This document shows, piece after piece, positions 34,782 to 42,669 of a stretch of DNA of 64,000 bases. Origin of the DNA: Lentzea cavernae (GTDB lineage Bacteria > Actinomycetota > Actinomycetes > Mycobacteriales > Pseudonocardiaceae); the NCBI RefSeq assembly GCF_014653695.1, contig NZ_BNAR01000018.1, forward strand, positions 1 to 64,000, written 5' to 3'. Position 1 is the stretch's first letter, and every line of letters starts with the position of its first letter. A program made the position numbers and the translations under genes. The notes beneath the pieces are model-generated. The model was not told where the DNA came from, searched no databases, and saw only the letters and a program-made list of their open reading frames with translations.

Positions 34782-34933
34782 GCAGGCTCAGCGTGCGTCG
34801 GGAGGTTCTTCAGTTGTTGGCCAGGTCTTCAGTGTGCCCGAATCGTCCTGTTATCGGGTATCAAGAACCGGACGTCGAGGGGTTGGCAACGCCGGACGTG
34901 GACGGCACCGGCCCCGCCTGGAGCGTCGCCTGA
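34778..34933 (+). CDS. Small unknown protein, 51 aa
   Basis: A 51-residue frame linked to both neighbours by overlaps: its ATG sits in the previous stop (ATGA at 34778-34781) and its TGA shares its last base with the next ATG (TGATG). This precise fit supports a real gene. No domain is recognised. The N-terminus is basic (SRLSVRREVLQLLARS). A CGTCC...GGACG dyad related to the operators lies inside it. Confidence 0.6.
   Translation: MSRLSVRREVLQLLARSSVCPNRPVIGYQEPDVEGLATPDVDGTGPAWSVA
34844..34874. promoter_or_regulatory. Possible third operator copy, inside a small gene
   Basis: CGTCCTGTT (34844-34852) and AAC-GGACG (34866-34874, one extra base) repeat the half-sites of the 34412-34449 operator with the same 30-31 base spacing. 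It lies inside the 51-codon gene and has no promoter beside it, so it may be a secondary site or chance. Confidence 0.35.
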
Positions 34934-35244
34934 TGTCCGAGTTGCCGCGCCTGCACACCGCACAAGAGGTCGCCGAAGCCTTGGGCTGCTCCGAGTGGTT
35001 GGTGAACGACCGGGCGCGCAAGCGCGAGATCCCCTTCACCAAGGTCGGCCGGACACACATGTTCAGCGCCGAGCAGTTCGCGGACATCGTCGCGATCTTC
35101 GCGAGCACACCAGAGGTGCCGAAGGCACGGACGGCTTCCGCGCCGCGCCGCAGCGCGCCAGCGCGCTCACAGCAGCGCCCTGTGGCGGAGTCCGTCACGC
35201 GCCTCCAGCCGCGGCCGCCGCGACGACAGCCCAAGGCCGGATGA
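34933..35244 (+). CDS. Excisionase/MerR-like HTH protein
   Basis: 103 residues. Residues 7-55 match the HTH_17/excisionase fold (TAQEVAEALGCSEWLVNDRARK, then IPFTKVGRTHMFSAEQF). The tail is a basic Pro/Arg linker. Proteins of this kind act as recombination directionality factors or regulators. As the only one near the integrase it is the best Xis candidate, although it is separated from int by the immunity genes. The ATG shares a base with the upstream stop. Confidence 0.8.
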   Translation: MSELPRLHTAQEVAEALGCSEWLVNDRARKREIPFTKVGRTHMFSAEQFADIVAIFASTPEVPKARTASAPRRSAPARSQQRPVAESVTRLQPRPPRRQPKAG

Positions 35245-35340
35245 CACACCCAGAACGACGAAGGCCGCCCACCACGCCGGATCGCACCCGGCATCGCAGA
35301 CGGCCAACCATTCGCCACTGAACTAGGGAGTCCAACCCCT

Positions 35341-35700
35341 ATGCACAGCAAGGATCGCACATCTTTGGGCGCGAACGCACCTTCCTTGGTGTGTGACGCC
35401 GCCCAGCGCGAGCAGACCAAGCAGCTCGCCACCGCCGCCGCGTTCGCCATCAAGGGCGACTGCGAGCACTGCGGTGGCACCGGTTACAGCGACCAGACGG
35501 TCCGCCAGATCGTGCACTGCTTCAGCCCGTCCGGGTTCGGCTCGGACTGGGAACTCGCCCGCGTGCACGCGGCGATCGACTCCGCCCGCTACGTGCGCTG
35601 GACCAACGACATCACCGGTCACGACCTCGTCGTCTCGATCGACGGCGAGCCCTACCGGTTCCAGGTGAAGAAGCCCGCACGGGCGGAGGACGCCGCGTGA
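35341..35700 (+). CDS. Hypothetical protein with CxxC motif, 119 aa
   Basis: I do not recognise this protein. It has a DnaJ-like knuckle half (CEHCGGTGYSD, residues 40-50), an aromatic middle and a beta C-terminal segment (HDLVVSIDGEPYRFQVKKP). The start is preceded by GGGAG. Its stop overlaps the exonuclease start, so it is the first gene of the replication/recombination block after a 96-base gap. Confidence 0.75.
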   Translation: MHSKDRTSLGANAPSLVCDAAQREQTKQLATAAAFAIKGDCEHCGGTGYSDQTVRQIVHCFSPSGFGSDWELARVHAAIDSARYVRWTNDITGHDLVVSIDGEPYRFQVKKPARAEDAA

Positions 35701-36428
35701 CCGCACCTGCCCGCACGTGGGCCGACGAGCCGATGACCGCGTTCGACATCGAGAGCTCCGGCATCGATACCTCCACGGCCCGCATCGTCACCGCCTCGGT
35801 CGTCACGATCGTCGGCTCGACGCCGCGTGTTCGGTCGTGGCTCACCGACGTGGGTGGCGAGGAGATCCCTGCCGAGGCAACGGCCGTGCACCACATCACG
35901 ACGGAGCACGCCCGCGCGCACGGCATCCCGGCCGCAGATGCGGTGCGGCAGATCCGGGACGCGTTGATCGAGGCGCTGTACGCAGGCCGCCCGCTGGTGA
36001 TCTACAACGCCCCCTTCGACCTGACGATGCTGGATCGCGAGTGCCGCCGCTACGGCATCGAACCGCTCGGCGCCGCCAGGGTTCCGCTGCGTGTGATCGA
36101 CCCGCTCGTGATCGACCGCGCCACCTCTTACCGCAAAGGGTCGAGGAAGCTCGTCGACGTCGCCCGGCACCACGGGATCACGCTCACCGAGGACGAGGCG
36201 CACACGTCCGCTGGCGACTGCCTCGCGACCGCGCGGGTGGCGTGGTGTCTCGCGAAGCGCACTCCCGCTGGGCGGATGAACATCGATCAGCTGCAGGCGT
36301 ATCAGCGCGAAGCGCACTCCCGCTGGGCGGCAAACCTCGAAGCCTTCAAACGCGGCCGGGGCGAGGACATCACGATCCCTCGGCACTGGCCGATCGTCCC
36401 TTTCGAACTGGTGGGAGCTGAAGCATGA
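35697..36428 (+). CDS. DEDDh 3'-5' exonuclease (DnaQ-like)
   Basis: 243 residues. Exo I carries Asp17 and Glu19 (FDIESSG), Exo II has the YNAPFDLTML Asp and Exo III has His and Asp in HTSAGDCLATA: a complete DEDDh site for removing 3' nucleotides. It probably works in phage replication or recombination. The C-terminal part contains a 25-bp exact DNA repeat read in two frames (see 36251-36330), suggesting a recent duplication beyond the catalytic core. It is coupled by ATGA/GTGA overlaps on both sides. Confidence 0.92.
   Translation: MTAPARTWADEPMTAFDIESSGIDTSTARIVTASVVTIVGSTPRVRSWLTDVGGEEIPAEATAVHHITTEHARAHGIPAADAVRQIRDALIEALYAGRPLVIYNAPFDLTMLDRECRRYGIEPLGAARVPLRVIDPLVIDRATSYRKGSRKLVDVARHHGITLTEDEAHTSAGDCLATARVAWCLAKRTPAGRMNIDQLQAYQREAHSRWAANLEAFKRGRGEDITIPRHWPIVPFELVGAEA
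36251..36330. repeat. Exact 25-bp direct repeat inside the exonuclease gene
   Basis: The same 25 bases occupy 36251-36275 and 36306-36330, offset by 55 bp. Because 55 is not a multiple of three, the first copy reads AKRTPAGR and the second REAHSRWA. The repeat lies after the last exonuclease motif. Confidence 0.95.
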
Positions 36429-37144
36429 CGACGCAGATGGACACGGACCTGACGCCGGCCGACGTGCACGAGGAGATCCGGTCGACCCTCCCCACGCAGG
36501 GCGACGCCGCCCAGCCCGCCGAGGAAGCGCCTGTTGTCGAGGAGGTTCCGGCCGTCGAGGAGACGACGGTCAAGAACCTCAACGCGATCCTCGTCCGCGC
36601 CGCGGTGGCGCACCGCAACGCTGATCGCGCCAAGAAGGCCGACGAGGCGGCCAAGGCCGACGTCGTGAAGGTGTTGGGTCGCAAGGGCTCGCTGCCGGTG
36701 ATGAACCCGCTCAACCCCGCCGAGGAGTTCGTTCAGGTCACCGTCTCGAAGCTCACCTACTCGGCGAAGGTGGTCGACCCGGCCGCCACCAAGGGGTGGA
36801 TCGAGGCGCGGTACGCGGACAAGGTGGAGAAGCGGAAGCGCATCACCACCAAGTACCCCGCGCACGCCATCATCGAAATCCTCGAGAAGCTGGCGCCGTT
36901 CCTGCTCGAAGAGGTCGACGTCATCCCCGACCACGTCCTCAACGAGCTGACGCAGAAGTCCCGGCAGGCTCAGCAGCCGATGGGCTTCGGCGGTGAGGTC
37001 GGCGAGGACGCGCCTCCCGGCATCGTCGTGGAACCGAGCGACCCCAAGGTGTACGTCACGTTCCGCAACGCGGACGTCGTCGACGACCTGCTCATCAAGG
37101 GCGTCATCGACATGGAGGGCAACCTGCTCGGCGGTGCCGAGTGA
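36425..37144 (+). CDS. Hypothetical phage protein, 239 aa
   Basis: The first 50 residues are acidic and low-complexity (EEAPVVEEVPAVEETT). A helical Ala/Lys-rich stretch follows (residues 52-90), then a beta/alpha domain with many Val/Lys. I recognise no family. It lies between the exonuclease and an AAA-like gene, with four-base overlaps on both sides, which suggests a recombination or ssDNA-handling role (context only). Confidence 0.75.
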   Translation: MTTQMDTDLTPADVHEEIRSTLPTQGDAAQPAEEAPVVEEVPAVEETTVKNLNAILVRAAVAHRNADRAKKADEAAKADVVKVLGRKGSLPVMNPLNPAEEFVQVTVSKLTYSAKVVDPAATKGWIEARYADKVEKRKRITTKYPAHAIIEILEKLAPFLLEEVDVIPDHVLNELTQKSRQAQQPMGFGGEVGEDAPPGIVVEPSDPKVYVTFRNADVVDDLLIKGVIDMEGNLLGGAE

Positions 37145-38346
37145 CCGCGCCACGCCTCCGCCGCCCCACCGGCAAGGGCGGTTGGCAGAGGGCGCTGCTC
37201 ACGGGCGACGAGTCCGGCATCGTCGATGCCGCCTGGGCCGCTGCCGCGTTCACCGCCGACGACCGGCTCGTCACCACCTATTGGCTGGAGCTCAACCCCG
37301 GCGAGACCGGTGACGTGTTCGGGGCCGCGCCGAACGCCGACTTCGAGATCCTCGACCACGACGGCACCTGGGCTGACATCATCGACCAGGTCAACGCTGC
37401 CTGGGAAGTCGCGCATGACGTCGCCTCCAGCGGCCCGTACCCGTCCGCGCTGATCGTGCACGGCATGTCGGGCGAGTGGATGATGCTCTCCGACCTCGCC
37501 GACCGCCGCGCCCGCCGCCGTACCGCAGCCGAGCTGATCCGTCGCGGTGAAGACCCGGCACCCGCGTACTCGTCCGACATCAAGGTCGAGGTCGACCCGG
37601 ACGTGTGGACGCTCGTTGGCCGCCGGCATCGCGAACTGATGGACAAGATCAAGTCCTGGCCGGGCCCGGTAATCCTGATCGCCCGCGAGAAGCGCCACGC
37701 CGACGGGCGCTGGATCCTCAAAGCACAGGACCAGCTTGGGTTCGACGTCACCGCGTGGGTCCGCTTCGCGCGCGGCGAAAAGCCGGAGATCGTGTCGTTC
37801 CTGACGCCCGAGCGCGCCCGGCTGAACTCGCGTCAGCGGCGCGAACTGCGATCGAAGTTCACGCTGTCGCGGATGCTGTGGGACTGGTCCGGCTGCACCG
37901 TCGACACGCCAGTGCCCGTGGGGCGCACGCTCAACGCCGACCAGCCCATGCCAGGCGAAGAGCCGCCCGTGCGCGCGGTGGCCGAGCGCCGGCCAGTCGC
38001 GCCACGCCCGCTGCCCCCGCCTCCGCCGTCGAGGCCTGCGCCAACGCCTCCTGAAGGGGGTACGTCCGAGTCGCAGGGCGCGCGGGTATACCGCCTGGCG
38101 GAGCGGTGGTTGGCGCTGGATCAGCGTGACCAGGTCCCGACCCTGTGGGCGGAGATGGCCCGCGAGGGCGACGAGATCATCGCCACCGACGTCTCCGGCC
38201 TGCTGACGCCCGAAGAGCGCGAGCTCTTCGAGGTCGCGGAGCACCAAGCTCTGCCGCTACAAGCGCTCGCGGACTCCATCGCGCGGCACGTGCTGCACAC
38301 CGGTACCGCGATCAGGTCCTTGCTCGCGGTCGGGGTGGCCTCGTGA
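37141..38346 (+). CDS. Phage AAA/RecA-like protein with degenerate ATP site
   Basis: 401 residues. The start RPTGKGGWQRALLTGDESG and later YWLELNPGETGDVFGAAP, FEILDHDGTW and LIVHGMSGEWMML follow the layout of actinophage AAA ATPases used in recombination. At the Walker A place, however, GDESGIVDAA has no lysine, and the Walker B-like strand has His instead of Asp (VHGMSGEW). It therefore looks like a pseudo-ATPase. Residues 290-320 are a Pro-rich linker and the C-terminal 80 residues are helical. The family assignment rests on remembered pattern, so it is moderate. Confidence 0.6.
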   Translation: MTAPRLRRPTGKGGWQRALLTGDESGIVDAAWAAAAFTADDRLVTTYWLELNPGETGDVFGAAPNADFEILDHDGTWADIIDQVNAAWEVAHDVASSGPYPSALIVHGMSGEWMMLSDLADRRARRRTAAELIRRGEDPAPAYSSDIKVEVDPDVWTLVGRRHRELMDKIKSWPGPVILIAREKRHADGRWILKAQDQLGFDVTAWVRFARGEKPEIVSFLTPERARLNSRQRRELRSKFTLSRMLWDWSGCTVDTPVPVGRTLNADQPMPGEEPPVRAVAERRPVAPRPLPPPPPSRPAPTPPEGGTSESQGARVYRLAERWLALDQRDQVPTLWAEMAREGDEIIATDVSGLLTPEERELFEVAEHQALPLQALADSIARHVLHTGTAIRSLLAVGVAS

Positions 38347-38705
38347 GTGCCGCCCTGGTGCGGACGGGGGTGGTCACCGTGTGCTGCGGTGGCCACCGCC
38401 CGTCCGGGTGCTGTGACAAGAACTGCGCGCCGTGCTGCCCGGAGTGCGTCACCTGCCCTGAGGTCCATCTCCTCACCCCAGCCCAGCGGACGCTGAACGC
38501 CGCGACCGCACGGGAGCAGCGCGCCCTCAAGGTCGTCGAGCAGTGGTGGGCGCAGACCCTCGCCATCCGGGCCCGCGCGGATGCCCTCGTCGACAACCTC
38601 GCCGCGTACACCGCGACGTTCATCCGCGTCGTGGACGTCTTCGAGCCCTCAGGGTTGGCCGCAGCCCGCGCGGTTCTCGCTGACCTCGACGGAGGTCAGA
38701 CGTGA
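38343..38705 (+). CDS. Cys-rich small protein, 120 aa
   Basis: The N-terminal 45 residues hold ten cysteines (VCCGGH, GCCDKNCAPCCPECVTC), probably a metal-binding knuckle. The rest is a long helix. The GTG overlaps the upstream stop (GTGA) and the stop overlaps the HNH start. Unknown function; a zinc-dependent nucleic-acid role is possible. Confidence 0.72.
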   Translation: MSAALVRTGVVTVCCGGHRPSGCCDKNCAPCCPECVTCPEVHLLTPAQRTLNAATAREQRALKVVEQWWAQTLAIRARADALVDNLAAYTATFIRVVDVFEPSGLAAARAVLADLDGGQT

Positions 38706-39244
38706 GGCACACGCCACTGAACCCCGGCAAGCCGATCGAGCGCCGCACCGAACTCAAGCGCCGCACCGAACTCAAGCGCGGCGCTGGCCCCAAGAGGACG
38801 GCTACCCCGACGGCCTGCAAGGCCGCCAATGCGACTGCGGCACCGAAGGGCGCGAAGGCACCACGCAACACGGGCCCCACCAAGAAGATGCGCGACGCCG
38901 TGCTGGAACGCGACGAGCACACCTGCCAGCGCTGCGGTCGCGGCATCCACGGCCAGCCCTACTCGCTGCAGCACCTCCTCCCTCGCGGACGTGGAGGCAA
39001 GAACACGATGCGCAACCTCGTGACGGTCTGCGGATCAGCCACCACACCGGGCAGCTGCCATGACTTTATTGAGCACCAGCAGCGTCGGCAGGCCACCTGG
39101 GAGGGGTGGCTGGTGCCCAACGGCATCAACGCCGACGACTGGCCAGTCAAGAGGTTCGGCCGGCAGTACGCGAAGCCCGGAGTCAACGGGTGGGTCCCGG
39201 CCAAGCAGCACCCGCTGCAGGCCGAGATGGAGCTGGCGGCATGA
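38702..39244 (+). CDS. HNH endonuclease
   Basis: 180 residues. The HNH core is at about 60-115: a CQRCGRG zinc knuckle, LQHLLPRGRGGKNTMRNLVTVCGS, and a C-terminal His. The first 60 residues are very basic and contain an in-frame tandem repeat, RRTELK twice, from an exact 18-bp duplication (38741-38776). Phage HNH proteins act in genome packaging, replication or as selfish nucleases; without a terminase nearby the role is open. The GTG overlaps the upstream stop. Confidence 0.85.
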   Translation: MRHTPLNPGKPIERRTELKRRTELKRGAGPKRTATPTACKAANATAAPKGAKAPRNTGPTKKMRDAVLERDEHTCQRCGRGIHGQPYSLQHLLPRGRGGKNTMRNLVTVCGSATTPGSCHDFIEHQQRRQATWEGWLVPNGINADDWPVKRFGRQYAKPGVNGWVPAKQHPLQAEMELAA

Positions 39245-39564
39245 ACCCCGAGGCACGCATGAACCCCGAAGGCACGCGCGTCGCGCTGAGGTTCAGCGGC
39301 GAGCGGTACTGGACCGCGTACGAGGGGAAGGGCTACTTCGAGAAGTTCCTCACCGACGAGGACCTCGCGACCTGGATCGTGCTCGCTGCACCGCGTCACG
39401 TCGAGCGCGTCACCTGCCCATGGTGTGGCCGTAACGGCCGCGCTCTCGACGAGCGCGGCCGGATCCGGTGGCACTTCGCCCACACGCCGGGCTTCTACAC
39501 CGACCGCTGCCAAGGCACTGGCCGTCTTCCTTCCGACTACCGCGCCGCTCCAGGAGGTGTGTGA
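39241..39564 (+). CDS. TRVALRF-domain protein A with zinc knuckle, 107 aa
   Basis: Residues 10-45 (TRVALRF.GE.YWTA...GYFEKFLTDEDLATW) match the N-terminal part of the gene at 63303, so a phage-specific domain has two copies. A CPWCGRNG knuckle and HFAHTPG follow. The 5' end is duplicated (ATGAACCCCGA repeated 18 bases on), giving two start codons at 39241 and 39259. The stop overlaps the next ATG. Confidence 0.72.
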   Translation: MNPEARMNPEGTRVALRFSGERYWTAYEGKGYFEKFLTDEDLATWIVLAAPRHVERVTCPWCGRNGRALDERGRIRWHFAHTPGFYTDRCQGTGRLPSDYRAAPGGV

Positions 39565-39869
39565 TGAGGCAGGCGAGGACGACAGCCATCGAGCACGGCA
39601 CCAGCAGAGGGTTCGACGCGCACGCGACCCGTGGCGAAGAGCCCTGCGCCGGCTGCAAGCAGGCCCACACGATCCGGTCCACCGCCGCGAGGATTCGCCG
39701 AGAGAGCCAGGACACCGTTCGCGTGCAGGCGGCAGGTCTCGGTGAACTGTTGATCGACTGCGGTGAAGAGGTCTGCCACAAGTTCGGCGAGTTCTTCGGG
39801 CACGAGATCGTCGCCGCCTGCATGGACCGCGCCGCGGCGAAGGCGTGGGCCGAGAAGAGGTCGGCATGA
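39564..39869 (+). CDS. Small phage protein with CxxC, 101 aa
   Basis: The start shares a base with the upstream stop (TGATG) and follows AGGAGG. EEPCAGCKQAHT in residues 25-36 is the WhiB/Lsr2-like small actinophage pattern seen in many short proteins binding a metal through CxxC. The C-terminal half is helical with two more cysteines. No function assigned. Confidence 0.72.
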   Translation: MRQARTTAIEHGTSRGFDAHATRGEEPCAGCKQAHTIRSTAARIRRESQDTVRVQAAGLGELLIDCGEEVCHKFGEFFGHEIVAACMDRAAAKAWAEKRSA

Positions 39870-40147
39870 CCGCGACGCGTCGCCGTGCGCTGCCTGCCGC
39901 TCTCGTCCTCGGGCGTCCGCACGCCACCTGGAAGTTGTGGGTGCGCTGCATCGAGGGCCGCGAGCCAGCCGAGTCCTTGCCGACCAGGGATCGGGAAGAC
40001 CTCGTGTGGCACCTCGTGCACGAGCTCGGCTGGCTCGACGCGGAGGTCGCCGAGCACACGCGGATGACGGAGTACACGACCGCCCGCATCCGAGAACGGC
40101 TTGGGCTGCAACCCAACGCCACCAACACCATCACGGCCGCGGCATAA
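39866..40147 (+). CDS. Small HTH-like phage protein, 93 aa
   Basis: The ATG overlaps the upstream stop (ATGA). Residues 45-85 (LVWHLVHELGWLDAEVAEHTRMTEYTTARIRERLGL) fit a helix-turn-helix of the kind that recognises DNA by an AEHTRMTEYTTARI second helix pair. It may be a regulator or a replication accessory. It is the last gene before the replication organizer. Confidence 0.7.
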   Translation: MTATRRRALPAALVLGRPHATWKLWVRCIEGREPAESLPTRDREDLVWHLVHELGWLDAEVAEHTRMTEYTTARIRERLGLQPNATNTITAAA

Positions 40148-40187
40148 CCGCGCCTCCCAACGCACCTCAAGGAGAGGCACCTATCCC

Positions 40188-41105
40188 ATGACCTGGTTCC
40201 GGATCGACGACAAGTTCGCGGAGCACCCCAAGGTGAGGCGACTCGCCAAGGACCGTGTGCCCGCCGTCGGTCTCTGGACGCTGTGTGGGGTCTGGTGCGC
40301 AGACAACACCACGGACGGGTTCGTGCCGACCGAGGTGGTTCGTCGGCACGACCCCCGTTTGAGGCTCGCGAAGCGGCTCGTCGAAGTGCGTCTGTGGCAC
40401 GAAGTTGAGCGCGAAGGCGAAGTTGGATTCGAGTTCCACCAGTGGTCCGAGCACCAGCCGACGAAGGAAGAGATCGATGAGAAGCGTCGCAAGACCGCCG
40501 CGAAGGTGAAGGCGTGGAGGGCCAGAAAGGCTGCTCAGAGGCTTGAGGAGCTGGAGGAGTACCTCGGTGAGGAACCCGAATGTAACCCGGTTACACGAGA
40601 GGTTACTAACCAGGTTCGTAACCCTGCCCCCGACCCGACCCGACCCGTAAGTACTTCTCCTGACGGAGAAGTACCCCCCTCACTTCGTTCGGGGGAGACG
40701 CGCCCGCGGGCGCAGACCGCCAAGAAGGCGAAGGCATCCCGGATCCCGAGCGACTTCACGGTGACGGCCGAGATGGTCGAGTGGGCGCGGGAGAAGACCC
40801 CGCTCGTGGGACGAGCCGAGACCGAAAACTTCGTGGACTACTGGACGGCGGCCACGAAGAACGCGTCGAAGCTCGACTGGGTCGCCGCGTGGCGCACCTG
40901 GATGCGACGTGCGCAAGCCGACGCGGAAGCCCGCCAGCCTCGGCGGCCCGCGCTGAACGGCAACCACCACGGCACCGTCTCCGGCTCAGCCCGAATGGAC
41001 AAGGCGCTCTCCGCGCTCGTCGACGACGACCCGTACCTCACCCAGTACGCCACCCAGCAACCCGTTGAAGGGCTGCTGGTCATCGAAGGAGGCCGCACGG
41101 CATGA
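40188..41105 (+). CDS. Phage replisome organizer / replication initiator
   Basis: 305 residues. The N-terminal domain (WFRIDDKFAEHPKVRRLAKD, VGLWTLCGVWCADNTTDGFVP) is the winged-helix start seen in actinophage replication proteins. Charged linkers and a DnaD/helicase-loader-like C-terminal helical domain (about residues 185-270) follow. A cluster of GTAAC boxes lies in the linker codons, as iterons do in some initiator genes. A GGAGAGG sits before the ATG at 40188. The next gene (169 aa) overlaps by four bases and may be the loader partner. Confidence 0.75.
   Translation: MTWFRIDDKFAEHPKVRRLAKDRVPAVGLWTLCGVWCADNTTDGFVPTEVVRRHDPRLRLAKRLVEVRLWHEVEREGEVGFEFHQWSEHQPTKEEIDEKRRKTAAKVKAWRARKAAQRLEELEEYLGEEPECNPVTREVTNQVRNPAPDPTRPVSTSPDGEVPPSLRSGETRPRAQTAKKAKASRIPSDFTVTAEMVEWAREKTPLVGRAETENFVDYWTAATKNASKLDWVAAWRTWMRRAQADAEARQPRRPALNGNHHGTVSGSARMDKALSALVDDDPYLTQYATQQPVEGLLVIEGGRTA
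40582..40622. repeat. GTAAC/GTTAC box cluster in the initiator gene
   Basis: Boxes occur at 40582, 40590, 40602 and 40618 within 41 bases. The first two form the perfect inverted repeat GTAAC-CCG-GTTAC. The same box is clustered at 33702-33837 near immA-int. An internal replication origin or a binding site for an element protein is inferred. Confidence 0.5.
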
Positions 41106-41611
41106 GCGACACCCCACCCACGACGGGCATGACCGTGGCCGAAGCCGGCCGTGTCCTCGCCGTCGCAATCGTCCTTGACCCGCGACTGCCGCAGCCGGAC
41201 GCCCAGGGCTTCATCCGCGGCGTCTGGCACGACGCCCTCAAGGCGCTGTCGTTCCAGGACGCCTACGACGCCGTGATCGCCTACTACTCGTCCGAGGAGT
41301 ACAGGGCGGAACGCCACTCGATCGCACCCGCTGACGTGGTGGCGTGGGCGCGGAAGCTCCGCTCGGTCGGCAACGCCCCGGCGTACAAGGCGCTTCCCGG
41401 CCCGGCGCCAGCATCGGACGAGACGCGAGCGTCTGCGATGTCAGCGGCACGCGAGTTCTTCGGCCGACACCCGCAGTTCAACCAGACGTTCGCGATGCCA
41501 TGGTCGAAGCGCGGCCGTGTCGTGCGGACCAGCGCCGAAGACGCGCGGCGTCGTGCTGAAGCAGCGGCAGAACTCGACCGCGTTCGTCAGAGCCAGGCGA
41601 ACGAGTCATGA
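41102..41611 (+). CDS. Possible helicase-loader-like phage protein, 169 aa
   Basis: A helical protein with a pattern common after the replication organizer in actinophages (AVAIVLDPRLPQPD, WHDALKALSFQDAYDAVIAYY, HSIAPADVVAWARKLR). The C-terminal part is Ala/Arg-rich. A role in loading the host helicase is inferred only from gene order. It overlaps both neighbours by four bases. Confidence 0.68.
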   Translation: MSDTPPTTGMTVAEAGRVLAVAIVLDPRLPQPDAQGFIRGVWHDALKALSFQDAYDAVIAYYSSEEYRAERHSIAPADVVAWARKLRSVGNAPAYKALPGPAPASDETRASAMSAAREFFGRHPQFNQTFAMPWSKRGRVVRTSAEDARRRAEAAAELDRVRQSQANES

Positions 41612-41814
41612 GCCACAAGAACCGCTTCGGCGACGACGAGAACGACGAGCTGACCTCAGACCCTCCTGCGCCTGTGGTGCCACCGCTGGCCGAAGGGCCG
41701 CGTGAGTGCAGCAAGTGCGCCAAGGGCTGGATCGACCGCGAGAAAGCCGTTCCGTGCCTCGACTGCCGCCCGCACCTCGCCGAGGGCCGCCGCGTGCAGC
41801 TCGGCCTGCAGTAG
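41608..41814 (+). CDS. Zinc-ribbon small protein, 68 aa
   Basis: Two CxxC knuckles (CSKCAKG and CLDCRPH, residues 34-57) make a minimal zinc ribbon. The N-terminal part is acidic. The ATG overlaps the upstream stop. It ends before a 69-base gap holding a short CGCCCC/GGGGCG hairpin (41844-41863). Confidence 0.7.
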   Translation: MSHKNRFGDDENDELTSDPPAPVVPPLAEGPRECSKCAKGWIDREKAVPCLDCRPHLAEGRRVQLGLQ

Positions 41815-41883
41815 CCCGCTTGATCAAGACCACCCCGTTTGCCCGCCCCAGATCGTCGGGGCGCGATTGGAAGGACCCTCGCC

Positions 41884-42669
41884 ATGGGACAGGAACCCCA
41901 ACTCGCTGACGGGGCACAGAGCCCCCCTCGGCCCACGCCGGAGATCAACACCGCCGAGGACTACATCCGGCAAGCCCTCACCGACGCCGCCTCCCTCCTC
42001 GAGCGCGTCATCGACCCCGAGAACGGCAACCTGAACCACATCGCCATCGCGCACTACATCAGCAAGTTCCCCGCGGTGGTGTTCCTCGAAGCGCTGCGCC
42101 GGCGCGACCCGAAGGGAGCCGACAGGCTCGCCGTCTGGGTTCAGAAGTCGATGGAGGACGGCGAGACCGCGGGCGAGCTGAACTGGGAGTGGAGTCGCCA
42201 GATCGCGGACGGACACCCCATGACGTGGCTCGGTGGCGAAGCTGACCGGCAGCCTCCGATCCCGGCGGGCCTCAGCACGGCCGAGATCACCACCCGCGAC
42301 GGCTTGACGGCGGACCTGCCCTACGTGCCCACCCGCACGCCGGGGCTCATCGTCACTCAGACGCTCGCGGGCTCGTTCGACGGCGCCGACTGGAAGCGAG
42401 CCGAGGGCAAGTGGGGCATCACCCACGAGCCGACCCTGCTGCGCGTGCAGAACTGGGACTACCCGCTCGACGTGGCCCAGTCCGTCGCGGCCCGCCTCGG
42501 CGAGCTCGACGTCGACTGGACTCATGTCTCGCGGGACTTCGTGCTCAAGCTCGACCACGACACCCGCAAGGCGATCCTCGCGGTGTTCGAGGCGCACGAC
42601 CTGTGCTCGTCCTGCTCCGACGGTGACCACCAGCCCGTGCTGCCGTTCCGAGCTGAGGTGGCCGCATGA
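41884..42669 (+). CDS. Hypothetical phage protein, 261 aa
   Basis: A soluble mixed alpha/beta protein of unknown family. Residues 20-95 are helical (DYIRQALTDAASLLERVID, ALRRRDPKGADRLAVWVQKS), the middle is Pro-rich and the C-terminus holds two cysteines (LCSSCSDGD). The ATG at 41884 follows GGAAGGA at eight bases and restarts the operon after a short gap. It overlaps the next gene by four bases. Confidence 0.75.
   Translation: MGQEPQLADGAQSPPRPTPEINTAEDYIRQALTDAASLLERVIDPENGNLNHIAIAHYISKFPAVVFLEALRRRDPKGADRLAVWVQKSMEDGETAGELNWEWSRQIADGHPMTWLGGEADRQPPIPAGLSTAEITTRDGLTADLPYVPTRTPGLIVTQTLAGSFDGADWKRAEGKWGITHEPTLLRVQNWDYPLDVAQSVAARLGELDVDWTHVSRDFVLKLDHDTRKAILAVFEAHDLCSSCSDGDHQPVLPFRAEVAA

Noticed and set aside
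35241..35321. A 26-codon frame starting at the stop of the excisionase-like gene
   Set aside because: It has an ATGA overlap, but the peptide is only Arg/Pro/Thr-rich and ends in a gap before a gene with its own Shine-Dalgarno sequence. Too weak to call.
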